Assembly (NCBI GenBank): GCA_035290965.1 | Contig: DATDTD010000071.1 | Span: 89,127-153,126 of the forward strand | Source of the DNA: JAGVNX01 sp035290965 | GTDB taxonomy: Archaea; Iainarchaeota; Iainarchaeia; Iainarchaeales; GCA-2688035 | Direction of reading: 5' to 3' | DNA length: 64,000 nucleotides | Shown here: positions 43,663 to 51,083 of the stretch, piece by piece | Layout of the letters: each line of letters starts with the position of its first letter | Numbering within the stretch: position 1 is the stretch's first letter | Translations under genes and position numbers: made by a program | The notes under the pieces: generated by a model | What the model was told of the DNA's origin: nothing | What the model saw: only the letters and a program-made list of their open reading frames with translations | Database searches by the model: none

Positions 43663-45086
43663 AGGCACAGCAGGTTCAGGAATTTACTGCGCATGCAAGG
43701 GCGGGAAGCATTAACATTGAGGAAAACATTCACAGGGTTTTTGAGGCAATTGAAAAATCAGGGGATTACAATTTTTTCAATGCAATCGCAAAAGAACAGG
43801 CAATTGCAAAGGCGCGCGAGCTGAATGCAGAGGCGAAAAGAGGGAACGCAAAAGGAAAGCTCTTCGGATTGCCTGTGAGCGTCAAGGACTGCATCTGCGT
43901 AAAGGGAGTTGAATCACGGGCGGGAAGCAGAATTCTTGAAGGATATTCCCCCACATTTGATGCAACTGCAATTGAAAAGGCAAAAAACCAAGGCGCAATT
44001 ATCATTGGAAAAACCTCGCAGGATGAATTCGGATTCGGAACGTTTTCCGCAAACATTGGCCTTGGATTCAAGCGCCCGAAAAATCCTTTTGATTTGGAAA
44101 GAAGCTGTGGGGGAAGCTCGGGAGGAAGCGCGGGAATAACAGCGCTTGCGGAATTTGCACACGCGTCGATTGCGGAAAGCACTGGAGGAAGCATTGCCTG
44201 CCCCGCAAGCTTCTGCGGAATAGCTGGCTTTACTCCGACCTATGGGCGGGTTTCTAGATACGGCCTGATTGATTATGCAAACTCGCTTGATAAAATCGGA
44301 AGCATGGGAAAAACTGTTTCAGAGGCGGGATTGCTGCTTGAAGCAATTTCAGGCTTTGACAGAAAAGAAAGCACATCCCTTGATGAAAAACTTGCTTTTG
44401 AAAAAAAGCAAAGCGTAAAGGGAATGAAAATAGGAATTGTAAAGGAATTTTTCGGAGAAGGCATTAATCAGGATGTTTCAAAGATTGTCTGGAATGCAAT
44501 AAAAAAACTTGAAAAAGCAGGCGCAAAAATAAAGGAAATTTCCCTGCCCTTGAATGCAAAATTCGCTGTTTCCGCATACTATCTGATTGCAATGGCAGAG
44601 TCTTCCACAAACCTTGCAAAATACTGCGGAATGCGCTACGGAATGCACGAAAATCTTTCGGGGGGATTCAACGAATATTTTTCAAAAGTCAGAAGCAATA
44701 ATTTCGGAGAAGAGGCAAAACGCAGGATTCTTCTTGGAACATTTGCAAGAATGTCGGGCTTCCGCGATGCGTACTATTTGAGGGCAATGAAAGCAAGGAC
44801 AAAAATGATAAACGAATTCAAAATTGCATTCAAGGAATTCGACGTGCTTGCAAATCCCACAATGCCAGTAATTGCGCCGAAATTCTCGGAAATAGAAAAA
44901 TTATCCCCGATAGAACAATACGCAATGGATTTATGCACTGTTCCCGCAAATCTTGCAGGATTGCCGCACCTGAGCGTTAATGCAGGCTCCTCTTCCGGAA
45001 TGCCGGTTGGAATAATGCTGACTGCAAACCATTTGCAGGAACAAAAAATATTTTCAGCGGGAATTGCACTGGAGGCGGAAAAATGA
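43659..45086 (+). CDS. gatA: Asp/Glu-tRNA amidotransferase subunit A
   Basis: This protein of 475 residues is an amidase-signature enzyme: Lys in GLPVSVKDCICVKG, the serine-rich loop CGGSSGGSAG, and IAESTGGSIACPASFCG supply the Lys-Ser-Ser triad that frees ammonia from glutamine. GPTYGRVSRYGLIDYANSLD-like text (TPTYGRVSRYGL) is diagnostic for GatA. Its start overlaps gatC and its stop overlaps a 29-codon ORF. Confidence 0.95.
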   Translation: MKAQQVQEFTAHARAGSINIEENIHRVFEAIEKSGDYNFFNAIAKEQAIAKARELNAEAKRGNAKGKLFGLPVSVKDCICVKGVESRAGSRILEGYSPTFDATAIEKAKNQGAIIIGKTSQDEFGFGTFSANIGLGFKRPKNPFDLERSCGGSSGGSAGITALAEFAHASIAESTGGSIACPASFCGIAGFTPTYGRVSRYGLIDYANSLDKIGSMGKTVSEAGLLLEAISGFDRKESTSLDEKLAFEKKQSVKGMKIGIVKEFFGEGINQDVSKIVWNAIKKLEKAGAKIKEISLPLNAKFAVSAYYLIAMAESSTNLAKYCGMRYGMHENLSGGFNEYFSKVRSNNFGEEAKRRILLGTFARMSGFRDAYYLRAMKARTKMINEFKIAFKEFDVLANPTMPVIAPKFSEIEKLSPIEQYAMDLCTVPANLAGLPHLSVNAGSSSGMPVGIMLTANHLQEQKIFSAGIALEAEK

Positions 45087-45172
45087 AAAAGCCTTTTCTT
45101 GGAAAGAAAAGCCTTGGGAAAAGAAGCAAAATTGCTTCGCAATTTTGGAATCGGGAGGAGGGATTGCAATGA
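45083..45172 (+). CDS. 29-codon bridging ORF between gatA and the MBL gene
   Basis: ATG at 45083 overlaps the gatA stop (ATGA) and the TGA at 45170-45172 overlaps the MBL start (ATGA). The 29-residue peptide is basic (MKKPFLGKKSLGKRSKIASQ). A perfect 9-bp hairpin with a 3-base loop lies inside it (45127-45147). It may encode a peptide or simply couple translation. Confidence 0.45.
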   Translation: MKKPFLGKKSLGKRSKIASQFWNREEGLQ

Positions 45173-45918
45173 AAATTACTGTTTTGGGCTCCGGAAGCCC
45201 GATTTCAAATTCCGAAAGGGCAACTTCGGGATACCTTATTGAAAGCGCACAGAGCAAAATTGTTTTGGATTTAGGATTCGGCTGTTTCAAAAACCTGCAG
45301 AAAAAAGTTAACCCCCTTGAAATAGGCGCAATCTGCTTTTCGCATTTCGCGCATCCGGATCATACGGGAGATTTGGCTGCCTTTTTGTTCAGCAGGAAAG
45401 TACAGATACTCCATGGAGCAGTTCCAAGCCAGATAAATCTTTTCGGGCCTGTTGGCTTCAATGATTTTATGGCAAAGCTAATGAATTCCTTTTCAGCGCT
45501 TGCAAACCTCAATTATCCCATAAAATCCACAGAGTTAGAATACAACAGCCTGAAGATTTTTTCCTTCAATGTAAAAACAAAACCTGTAAAGCATTCGGAT
45601 GTAAACACAATCGGCTTCAGGATAGAATCAGGGGCAAAAGCAATAATGTATTCCGGAGACTCTGAATACACTGACAATCTTGTTGATCTTGCAAAAGATG
45701 CCGACCTTGCAGTGCTTGAATGCGGCTCTGCAAAGCCAAAGGCAGACGGGCATCTCTGTTCCGAAGAATGCGCAAGAATAGCAAAGCTCGCAAATGCAAA
45801 GGCACTCATGTTAACACATTTTTACCCCGAAACAGAGGCAGTTAACATGGAAGAAATGGAAAAAATCTTTTCGGGAAAAATAATCAAGGCACACGATTTG
45901 CTGGAAGTGGAAGTTTGA
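45169..45918 (+). CDS. metallo-beta-lactamase-fold hydrolase (RNase Z-like)
   Basis: This protein of 249 residues starts MKITVLGSGSPISNSERATS. The zinc motif here is SHFAHPDHTGDL, in place of the usual HxHxDH, and the Asp in IMYSGDSEY and the later His in LMLTHFYPE complete the set. The first His of HxHxDH is replaced by Ser, so the metal site is unusual. The ATG follows GGGAGGAGGG. It may be an RNase Z relative or a phosphodiesterase; substrate unknown. It lies between gatA and gatB and overlaps gatB by four bases. Confidence 0.85.
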   Translation: MKITVLGSGSPISNSERATSGYLIESAQSKIVLDLGFGCFKNLQKKVNPLEIGAICFSHFAHPDHTGDLAAFLFSRKVQILHGAVPSQINLFGPVGFNDFMAKLMNSFSALANLNYPIKSTELEYNSLKIFSFNVKTKPVKHSDVNTIGFRIESGAKAIMYSGDSEYTDNLVDLAKDADLAVLECGSAKPKADGHLCSEECARIAKLANAKALMLTHFYPETEAVNMEEMEKIFSGKIIKAHDLLEVEV

Positions 45919-47327
45919 GTTCAGGAAAAATAATTATAGGGCTTGAATGCCATGTGCAGCTTGACACTGAATCAAAGCTTTTCTGCGGCTGTCCAACAAA
46001 GCCTGAAACAGAAGAGCCGAACTCTGCCTGCTGCGAAATATGCTTGGGAATGCCGGGAAGCAAGCCGGTATTAAACAAAAAAGCCCTTGATTATGCGGTA
46101 AAAGTGGCTCTCGCGCTCAACTGCACAATAAACAAAAAGTTTTTTTTCAGCAGAAAAACATATTTCTATCCGGATATGAGCAAGAATTTTCAGATTACGC
46201 AGTATGAAATTCCAGTTGCTGAAAAAGGATTTCTGCAGCTGCAGAGCGGAAAAAAAATAAGGCTGCGCAGGATTCACCTTGAAGAAGACCCCGCTGCTCT
46301 GGTGCATGAATCAGGAATGCTTTCAAGCAATTACACTCTTGTTGATTACAACAGGAGCGGGATTCCGCTCATTGAAATAGTCACAGAGCCTGATTTGTCC
46401 TCTCCCCAGGAAGCCCGCGAATTCCTTGACCAGCTTACTACTGTACTTGATTACCTTGAAGTTTTTGATTTTGAATCAGGAACATTGAAGGCAGACTGCA
46501 ATGTTTCTGTCGAAGGAAATGAAAGAGTGGAAACAAAAAATGTTACGGGAAAGCGCAATGTTGAAAAGGCTCTTTCCTTCGAAGCAGAAAGGCAGCTGAA
46601 GCTTGTTGCCGAAGGAAAAATCATTGTGCGCGAAACAAGGGCGTTTGACGAAAAAACTCTTTCCACAAAGGCAACAAGAAAAAAAGAAACAGAAGAAGAT
46701 TATGGATTTATTTTTGACGCGGATTTAACAGGCTTTGAACTTTCAAAAGAGAAAATTGAAAAGGCAAGGAAAAGCCTGCCCGAACTGCATATTGCAAAGG
46801 AAAAAAGGCTTGTTGAACAGTTCAATCTCCCTGAGTATGATGCAAAGGTGATTGCTTCAAGCAGGTTTTTGGGGCAGTTGTTTGAAGAATTGGCGAAAAA
46901 GGCAAAGCCGAAAACCTCTGCTTTTTTTGTTTCAGGAATAATTGTTTCAATTGCGCACCATGAAAACAGGGAGCCCGAAGAAATTTCCGAAAGAATAAAC
47001 TCAGGGCAGTTGTCAGAGCTCCTTGCGCTTTTTGAACAGGGGAAAATAAACGAAAAAACCCTGAAAGAAGCAGCAATTGCGCATATTACACAGCAAAAAA
47101 ATCCCGTTGATTTTGTAAGGGAAAAAAACCTTTTCCAGGAAATGCAGGGAACAGAAATAGAAAAAATAGTCGAAAAGATTTTGGCGCAGAACCCGAAGGC
47201 TGTTGCGGATTTGAAGCAGGGAAACAAAAAATCCCTGAATTTTTTGGTTGGATTGGCAATGCGCGAAAGCAAAGGAAAGGCAGAGCCGCGCGCAGTACAG
47301 AAAATAATCGAGGAAAAAACAAAATAG
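45915..47327 (+). CDS. gatB: Asp/Glu-tRNA amidotransferase subunit B
   Basis: This protein of 470 residues starts with TTG overlapping the MBL stop. IIGLECHVQLDTESKLFCGC and CCEICLGMPGS hold the CxC...CxxC zinc site; YFYPDMSKNFQITQYE, RIHLEEDPAALVHE and DYNRSGIPLIEIVTEPD are the kinase-domain blocks that phosphorylate the aspartyl or glutamyl end of the mischarged tRNA. The YqeY-like tail (GLAMRESKGKAEPRAVQKII) binds tRNA. With AspRS and GatE in the same window, Asn-tRNA is the likely product. Confidence 0.95.
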   Translation: MSSGKIIIGLECHVQLDTESKLFCGCPTKPETEEPNSACCEICLGMPGSKPVLNKKALDYAVKVALALNCTINKKFFFSRKTYFYPDMSKNFQITQYEIPVAEKGFLQLQSGKKIRLRRIHLEEDPAALVHESGMLSSNYTLVDYNRSGIPLIEIVTEPDLSSPQEAREFLDQLTTVLDYLEVFDFESGTLKADCNVSVEGNERVETKNVTGKRNVEKALSFEAERQLKLVAEGKIIVRETRAFDEKTLSTKATRKKETEEDYGFIFDADLTGFELSKEKIEKARKSLPELHIAKEKRLVEQFNLPEYDAKVIASSRFLGQLFEELAKKAKPKTSAFFVSGIIVSIAHHENREPEEISERINSGQLSELLALFEQGKINEKTLKEAAIAHITQQKNPVDFVREKNLFQEMQGTEIEKIVEKILAQNPKAVADLKQGNKKSLNFLVGLAMRESKGKAEPRAVQKIIEEKTK

Positions 47328-47335
47328 GGAAGGGC

Positions 47336-47728
47336 ATGCAGAAAATACTTCTAAAATCTTCAAAGAGAAGCGAACTAATTGAAATAACTGCGCAGGTGCA
47401 GAAAATAGTTTCCTCATCAAAAATAAAAAACGGGATTTGCACTGTTTTCTGCCCGCACACAACTGCAGGCATTGTGATTAATGAAAATGCAGATCCTGAT
47501 GTTAGGGCGGATATTCTCAAAGCTCTTGAAGGGCTTGTTCCGCAGAATGCGGATTATTCGCATGCGGAAGGAAACTCGGATGCGCACATAAAAAGCGTTT
47601 TGGTTGGAAACAGCAAAACACTCATTGTTTCGGATGGAAAACTCGAGCTTGGAAGCTGGTGCGGAATTTTTTTTGTGGAATTCGACGGCCCGAGGCAAAG
47701 AACCATATTAGTACAATTGGTCGAATAG
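47336..47728 (+). CDS. YjbQ/UPF0047 family protein
   Basis: This protein of 130 residues has the UPF0047 pattern: FCPHTTAGIVINENADPDVRAD, then YSHAEGNSDAHIKSVLVG, then LELGSWCGIFFVEFDGPRQR. The three His and the Glu line a metal-binding pocket. Some family members complement thiamine-phosphate synthase but the physiological role is unsettled. It follows gatB by eight bases. Confidence 0.93.
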   Translation: MQKILLKSSKRSELIEITAQVQKIVSSSKIKNGICTVFCPHTTAGIVINENADPDVRADILKALEGLVPQNADYSHAEGNSDAHIKSVLVGNSKTLIVSDGKLELGSWCGIFFVEFDGPRQRTILVQLVE

Positions 47729-47769
47729 TGAAAATCCCGTTGTTTCCAATTTTTGTACTATTTTTTGTT

Positions 47770-47880
47770 TGTACCAAAACCGCTTTATAAACTAGCAATC
47801 GAAATACCTATGGTTTGCGGGCAAAGGACTTTTTTGTTTCACCCCGGGTTCTTTTTGCCCTTCTCTTTCTTTTTTTTCAA
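47770..47880 (+). ncRNA. possible small RNA or leader
   Basis: A TATA-like CCGCTTTATAAACTAG (47779-47794) is followed about 25 bases later by a segment where GGGCAAAG (47819-47826) can pair with CTTTTTGCCC (47852-47861), ending at T-rich CTTTCTTTTTTTT. No coding frame is credible. It could be a short RNA or the leader of the gene at 47946. Confidence 0.25.
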
Positions 47881-47945
47881 ATGCCCTAAAGGCAAGGTTT
47901 TTATTGTAGTTTTTTCCTAATTAAATGAAATATTGGAGGGTTTTT

Positions 47946-48251
47946 ATGACTGGTTTCTGGGATTTTTTGAGGCCGCTTGACCAGCTGGCTCTCAACTTAG
48001 TATACCCGATTACTGCAATTGTTTTTGTGGTTTCGGTTGTTCTTTTCGCAATCGCGATTTCGGCTTATCTCAAAAAGAGAAGCCAAAAACTGCTTTTGAT
48101 TTCAGCTGCGTTCTTTATTTTCATGGTAAAGTGGCTTCTGCAGGCAATAGACCTTTTCGTAAGCCCGGGCTTTTTCTTCTCTGTGCCTTCACAGGGAGTG
48201 GTTGAGCTCGTAATAATGCTGCTGATTCTGGCTGCAATCGTGAAAAAATAG
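47946..48251 (+). CDS. small three-helix membrane protein
   Basis: This protein of 101 residues has three hydrophobic helices (near 18-42, 50-70 and 82-98). A GGAGGG sits seven bases before the ATG. It precedes a two-winged-helix regulator by eight bases, an arrangement seen in archaeal regulator-membrane protein pairs, so the two may act together as a membrane sensor system. No family is recognised. Confidence 0.65.
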   Translation: MTGFWDFLRPLDQLALNLVYPITAIVFVVSVVLFAIAISAYLKKRSQKLLLISAAFFIFMVKWLLQAIDLFVSPGFFFSVPSQGVVELVIMLLILAAIVKK

Positions 48252-48259
48252 GTGCTTTA

Positions 48260-48802
48260 ATGAACAGTGATTCCAAAGAGGAAACTCTTTTTTTAGATTC
48301 AAGGCAGAAAATTTACAATGTAATAGAACTCAACCCGGGGCTGCATTTCAGGGAAATACAAAGAAGGACTGGAATGGCAGTGGGAAGCCTGCAGTACCAT
48401 CTCGATTACCTTGTAAAAAAAAACCTTGTAAAAATAGAAAAGCACGGAAAATTCACGCGCTATTATTCTGTTTCGGGGCCGCAGCTCGGGGCAGCCCAGC
48501 CTTTGATGTCATTGCTGAGGCAGGAGAGCCTGAGAAAAATAATAATTTTCCTGCTTACAAAAAGGCGCGCAAACAACACGAAAATTGCGGAAGCGCTCGC
48601 GCTCAGCCCCTCGACTGTTTCATGGCACCTTGAAAAGCTCACAAGCGCTGGCATAATAGAAAAAAAGCGCAAGGGCAGGAAGATTTTTTACAAAATAATC
48701 GATCCCGAACAGGCGGCAAATCTCCTTCGAAATTACAAAAAAAGCTTTTTCGACGAATTAGTTGACAACTTTGTGGATATCTGGGACAGCATGGGAAAAT
48801 AG
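48260..48802 (+). CDS. transcriptional regulator with two winged helices
   Basis: This protein of 180 residues has two winged-helix modules: LNPGLHFREIQRRTGMAVGSLQYHLDYLVKKNLV (residues about 24-58), then RRANNTKIAEALALSPSTVSWHLEKLTSAGIIEKKRKGRK (about 101-140), both ArsR/MarR-like. This tandem architecture occurs in archaeal regulators often annotated as ArsR-family. It follows the small membrane protein by eight bases. Confidence 0.83.
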   Translation: MNSDSKEETLFLDSRQKIYNVIELNPGLHFREIQRRTGMAVGSLQYHLDYLVKKNLVKIEKHGKFTRYYSVSGPQLGAAQPLMSLLRQESLRKIIIFLLTKRRANNTKIAEALALSPSTVSWHLEKLTSAGIIEKKRKGRKIFYKIIDPEQAANLLRNYKKSFFDELVDNFVDIWDSMGK

Positions 48803-48807
48803 GATTT

Positions 48808-49107
48808 TTACACTTCTTCGAATTCCTGTTTTTTCTTTTCCTGCAGTTTTTCAAGCCTTTCCCTCAGCTCCTTGTTTGTTATTGTGGGAGGAACTGGGCT
48901 CGGCCTTGGATTCTCGGAAGCAGGCGCGCTTGAAACAGGAATGTTCTGCGCCCTTGCAAGCAGGATTCTTTTTTTCGCGGAATTTATTTCATCCACGCTG
49001 CCCTCGCGCATTTCGCCAATGAAATTGCAGCGCCTGCACTGTTCAATTCCCGAGCTGTTCTTGAAGATGTCCATTCCTGCGCAATGCGGGCAGTATTTCA
49101 TTTTCAT
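48808..49107 (-). CDS. zinc-ribbon hypothetical protein
   Basis: This protein of 99 residues has an N-terminal zinc ribbon (YCPHCAGMDIF, then EQCRRCNFIGEM), a Pro-rich linker (ASENPRPSPVPPTIT) and a charged coiled-coil tail (LRERLEKLQEKKKQEFEE). Similar zinc-ribbon/helix proteins occur in archaea with no known role. It converges on the regulator gene. Confidence 0.7.
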   Translation of the reverse strand: MKMKYCPHCAGMDIFKNSSGIEQCRRCNFIGEMREGSVDEINSAKKRILLARAQNIPVSSAPASENPRPSPVPPTITNKELRERLEKLQEKKKQEFEEV

Positions 49108-49196
49108 AAAAAAAAACCTGCTTAACTGAATAAGATTTGGCTCCCATAAAAATAAAATCGTATATGTTGCAAAAGCACATAACCCGCAACTCTTAT

Positions 49197-49375
49197 TCTC
49201 TAAATTCTCACCACCTCCTTTGAACAGAATTTTTTCTTAGGACTCGAATTTTGTCGGCTTAAACCTTTGCCTTCTGTTGAAGAGCAAAGGATTTAATGCC
49301 TTCAAAATTCGCAAGAGGTCCACGAAAAAATTCTTTTTTATTTTGGAGGTGGTTCGAATGAATTTAGAAAAAATT
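49197..49375. repeat. imperfect inverted repeat of the gene start at 49358
   Basis: The plus strand at 49323-49375 (GAAAAAATTC, GGAGGTGG, GAATTTAGA) is matched on the minus strand at 49197-49235 in the same order (GAAAAAATTC, GGAGGTGG, GAATTTAGA) with small gaps. The copy has lost the ATG. It looks like an inverted duplication that includes the ribosome site and first codons. Confidence 0.55.
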
Positions 49376-49504
49376 GAGTTTCCTCTTCCCACTTTGGAAG
49401 AGATAAAAATAGCAAAAAGGATTGCAGCAAGCAACCCTGAAGACTTGGATGACGAAAACATCTGGATTCTGAACGAATTCTGCGGAAGCGATTCAAATGA
49501 ATAG
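49358..49504 (+). CDS. small acidic protein beside the homing endonuclease
   Basis: This 48-residue frame (MNLEKIEFPLPTLEEIKIAK, then SNPEDLDDENIWILNEF) has a strong GGAGGTGG ribosome site eight bases upstream. Its end overlaps the LAGLIDADG start by eight bases. It is acidic, and could be a partner or simply the translational leader of the endonuclease. No family is recognised. Confidence 0.5.
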   Translation: MNLEKIEFPLPTLEEIKIAKRIAASNPEDLDDENIWILNEFCGSDSNE

Positions 49505-50657
49505 CGGAAACCTCGAGTCCCAAATAGAATTTAAACGCCAAATACAAAGTTCTATGATGAAAGACTCGAGGCTGAAATTTGTTAACGGAAAACAGAAAGA
49601 GTTCCTCGCTGCTGTTATTAAAGACCATTTTGGTTCACAGGCGGCACTTGCAAGATTTTTGGGTTTTCACAAAAGAGCTGTTTGCGGTTGGATAGCTGAA
49701 GAAAATAATATCCCAAAAAGCACATTTCAAAAGATTGAACAGCTTTATCCTGAATACAAAAGTTATGAAACGTTTGTTGAAAAAGAATTGCCTCACAACT
49801 GGGGGCGTGTTAAAGGAGGAAAAATGAGAGTTTCGCAAAACAAAGATTTGTCCAATTATCTGAAGTACGTAAGGTCTTTTGTCCATAATAGAAATCGAAA
49901 GAAACCAGTATTGGCAGACATTGAGAACCTTTTATTGAAACGGCTTTCTGATGAGAAAGTTGATTTGTTGTCGATTTTAGCAGTATGCACGCTGACAGAC
50001 GGAAGCCTTGTAAAATCTTGTAACAGTTACAGAATTAGCTTTTCGTCTTCTGATGAAGTACTCATTGATTTTGTATATGCGCTTATTGGCAAATTAAGCG
50101 GGTTTTATCCAAATATTAATCTGGGTTCCAAAGGAGGCAAAATAGTATCTATATCAGAACCTGATTTGGGAAGAAATTTGTTAAAATTAAGCCCTGAATA
50201 TAGAACGTTTGCCATTGATGAGAATAGCCCTCCTTCAATTTCTTTTCTTTTTGATAAGAATTTTCAAACAAAAGTTTGGGCAATAAGATTTGCGTTTACA
50301 ACAGACGGCTGCATAAGCGTTCCAAAAAATGGCAAAGCAGAATTGAACTTGGCTTGTTACAACAAGAACTTATGCGAAGAATGGAAAAGATTTCTTGAAG
50401 AATTCGGAATAAAAGCAAATATCATAAGATTGAAGAAAGCCAAACAAGGAGTCGCAGGAGTAAGAGCATATAGAGTCGAAAGCATTAACAATTTTTACAA
50501 ACTAGGCGGTTTTATCGATAAAGTAAAAATTTCAAGAAAAAGCAAAAGATATTGCGGAATGGAAAAAAACGCCCTCTTAGCGAGCGTAATAAAAAGTGGG
50601 CAAGGGGAGAATCGGACTCCCAACCGCTCGATTATCAGTCGAGTGCTCAACCATTAA
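49497..50657 (+). CDS. LAGLIDADG-type homing endonuclease
   Basis: This protein of 386 residues has an N-terminal helix-turn-helix (SQAALARFLGFHKRAVCGWI). Two LAGLIDADG-like helices follow: ILAVCTLTDGSLV (about residue 162) and IRFAFTTDGCIS (about 261), the arrangement of a monomeric two-motif enzyme; Asp is kept in both. The last 20 residues (GENRTPNRSIISRVLNH) are the antisense translation of tRNA-Ile and stop in its D-loop, so the gene end is fused to the tRNA. Homing enzymes cut intron-less or empty alleles; no intron is seen in the adjacent tRNA-Ile. The gene is AT-rich. Confidence 0.8.
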   Translation: MNSGNLESQIEFKRQIQSSMMKDSRLKFVNGKQKEFLAAVIKDHFGSQAALARFLGFHKRAVCGWIAEENNIPKSTFQKIEQLYPEYKSYETFVEKELPHNWGRVKGGKMRVSQNKDLSNYLKYVRSFVHNRNRKKPVLADIENLLLKRLSDEKVDLLSILAVCTLTDGSLVKSCNSYRISFSSSDEVLIDFVYALIGKLSGFYPNINLGSKGGKIVSISEPDLGRNLLKLSPEYRTFAIDENSPPSISFLFDKNFQTKVWAIRFAFTTDGCISVPKNGKAELNLACYNKNLCEEWKRFLEEFGIKANIIRLKKAKQGVAGVRAYRVESINNFYKLGGFIDKVKISRKSKRYCGMEKNALLASVIKSGQGENRTPNRSIISRVLNH

Positions 50658-50668
50658 GCTACTCGCCC
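50597..50668 (-). tRNA. tRNA-Ile: tRNA-Ile (anticodon GAT)
   Basis: On the minus strand the acceptor is GGGCGAG with CTTGCCC (one G-T) and discriminator A. D-stem GCTT/GAGC, anticodon stem CTCGA/TCGAG with loop CTGATAA (anticodon GAT) and T-arm GGGAG-TCCGATT-CTCCC are all paired. There is no intron or encoded CCA. Its 3' part overlaps the end of the homing endonuclease frame on the other strand. Confidence 0.97.
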
Positions 50669-50780
50669 TTATAAAATACCTTAATTCGGAATTCATATTA
50701 GCATGGCAAATTATTATAATAATCCTGTTATGGTGTTTTTAAAAGTTTTTTGGAAAACAGGCTGAAAAAACCCAAACAAT

Positions 50781-50792
50781 TTGTTTTAATAC
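50781..50792 (+). promoter_or_regulatory. candidate TATA box for the split tRNA-Gln
   Basis: TTGTTTTAATAC is about 25-30 bases upstream of where the pairing of the flanks begins (50800-50817). No comparable TATA is seen right before the 5' half at 51046, which supports one transcript covering both pieces. Confidence 0.35.
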
Positions 50793-50833
50793 TTTTAATG
50801 ATTACAAGATTTGTAGTTCTCCTGAGAAAAGAA

Positions 50834-50868
50834 ACCCGAGAACGGGAGTTCGAATCTCTCCGGGGCTA
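50834..50868 (+). tRNA. tRNA-Gln: 3' half of tRNA-Gln (TTG), positions 38-73, placed upstream of the 5' half
   Basis: The half begins at A50834 (position 38), then anticodon-stem strand CCCGA, variable GAAC, T-arm GGGAG-TTCGAAT-CTCTC, acceptor CGGGGCT and discriminator A. All stems match the 5' half at 51046-51083. The 50817-50833 flank pairs with the sequence just after the 5' half and forms a bulge-helix-bulge site. See the finding for the base-pair list. Confidence 0.93.
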
Positions 50869-51045
50869 AATCCCTTTCTTTTCTTTTCGGAAAAGAAAAG
50901 AAAGGTCTTTAGTAGTCCTAAAGAAAAGAAAAAAGCATGGCAGTCCACCCAAAAAGAAAACCCTGGCTTTTTGCCAATACGGTTTTTTCTCTTTTGGAAC
51001 GGCTGGAGACTTTTCTCTTTTTTTCAAAAAAGAGAAAAGGCTTAG
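50869..51045 (+). repeat. 177-base spacer of perfect hairpins between the tRNA-Gln halves
   Basis: Right after the 3' half is a stem CCTTTCTTTTCTTTT-CGG-AAAAGAAAAGAAAGG (about 50873-50905), then CTTTAG-TAGTC-CTAAAG (50907-50923). Just before the 5' half is a perfect 14-bp stem starting CTTTTCTC and ending GAGAAAAG (51010-51039, two-base loop). The purine-pyrimidine stems could shield the tRNA ends or, as T-rich tracts, end transcription. Confidence 0.65.
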
Positions 51046-51083
51046 AGCCCCGTAGTCTAGTGGCCAAGGACATCGGGCTTTGA
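51046..51083 (+). tRNA. tRNA-Gln: 5' half of tRNA-Gln (TTG), positions 1-37, placed downstream of the 3' half
   Basis: The half is acceptor AGCCCCG, TA, D-stem GTCT, loop AGTGGCCAA, GGAC, A, anticodon-stem TCGGG and loop CTTTGA (anticodon TTG). Its 5' acceptor pairs 7/7 with the 3' half. The following bases (51084-51103) pair with the flank upstream of 50834. The next gene starts at 51118, so no 3' half follows on this side. Confidence 0.93.

Noticed and set aside
46700..47272. 190-codon minus-strand frame
   Set aside because: It is antisense to gatB with no start context and only Ser/Phe/Ile-rich text.
47770..47880. Riboswitch before the small membrane protein
   Set aside because: A weak hairpin and TATA-like box are visible, but no known riboswitch consensus could be recognised, so only a low-confidence RNA is listed.
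50834..50868. 3' tRNA half taken as an integration scar
   Set aside because: A scar would not need a matching 5' half nearby with complementary flanks; the bulge-helix-bulge pairing and full acceptor match show a split gene.
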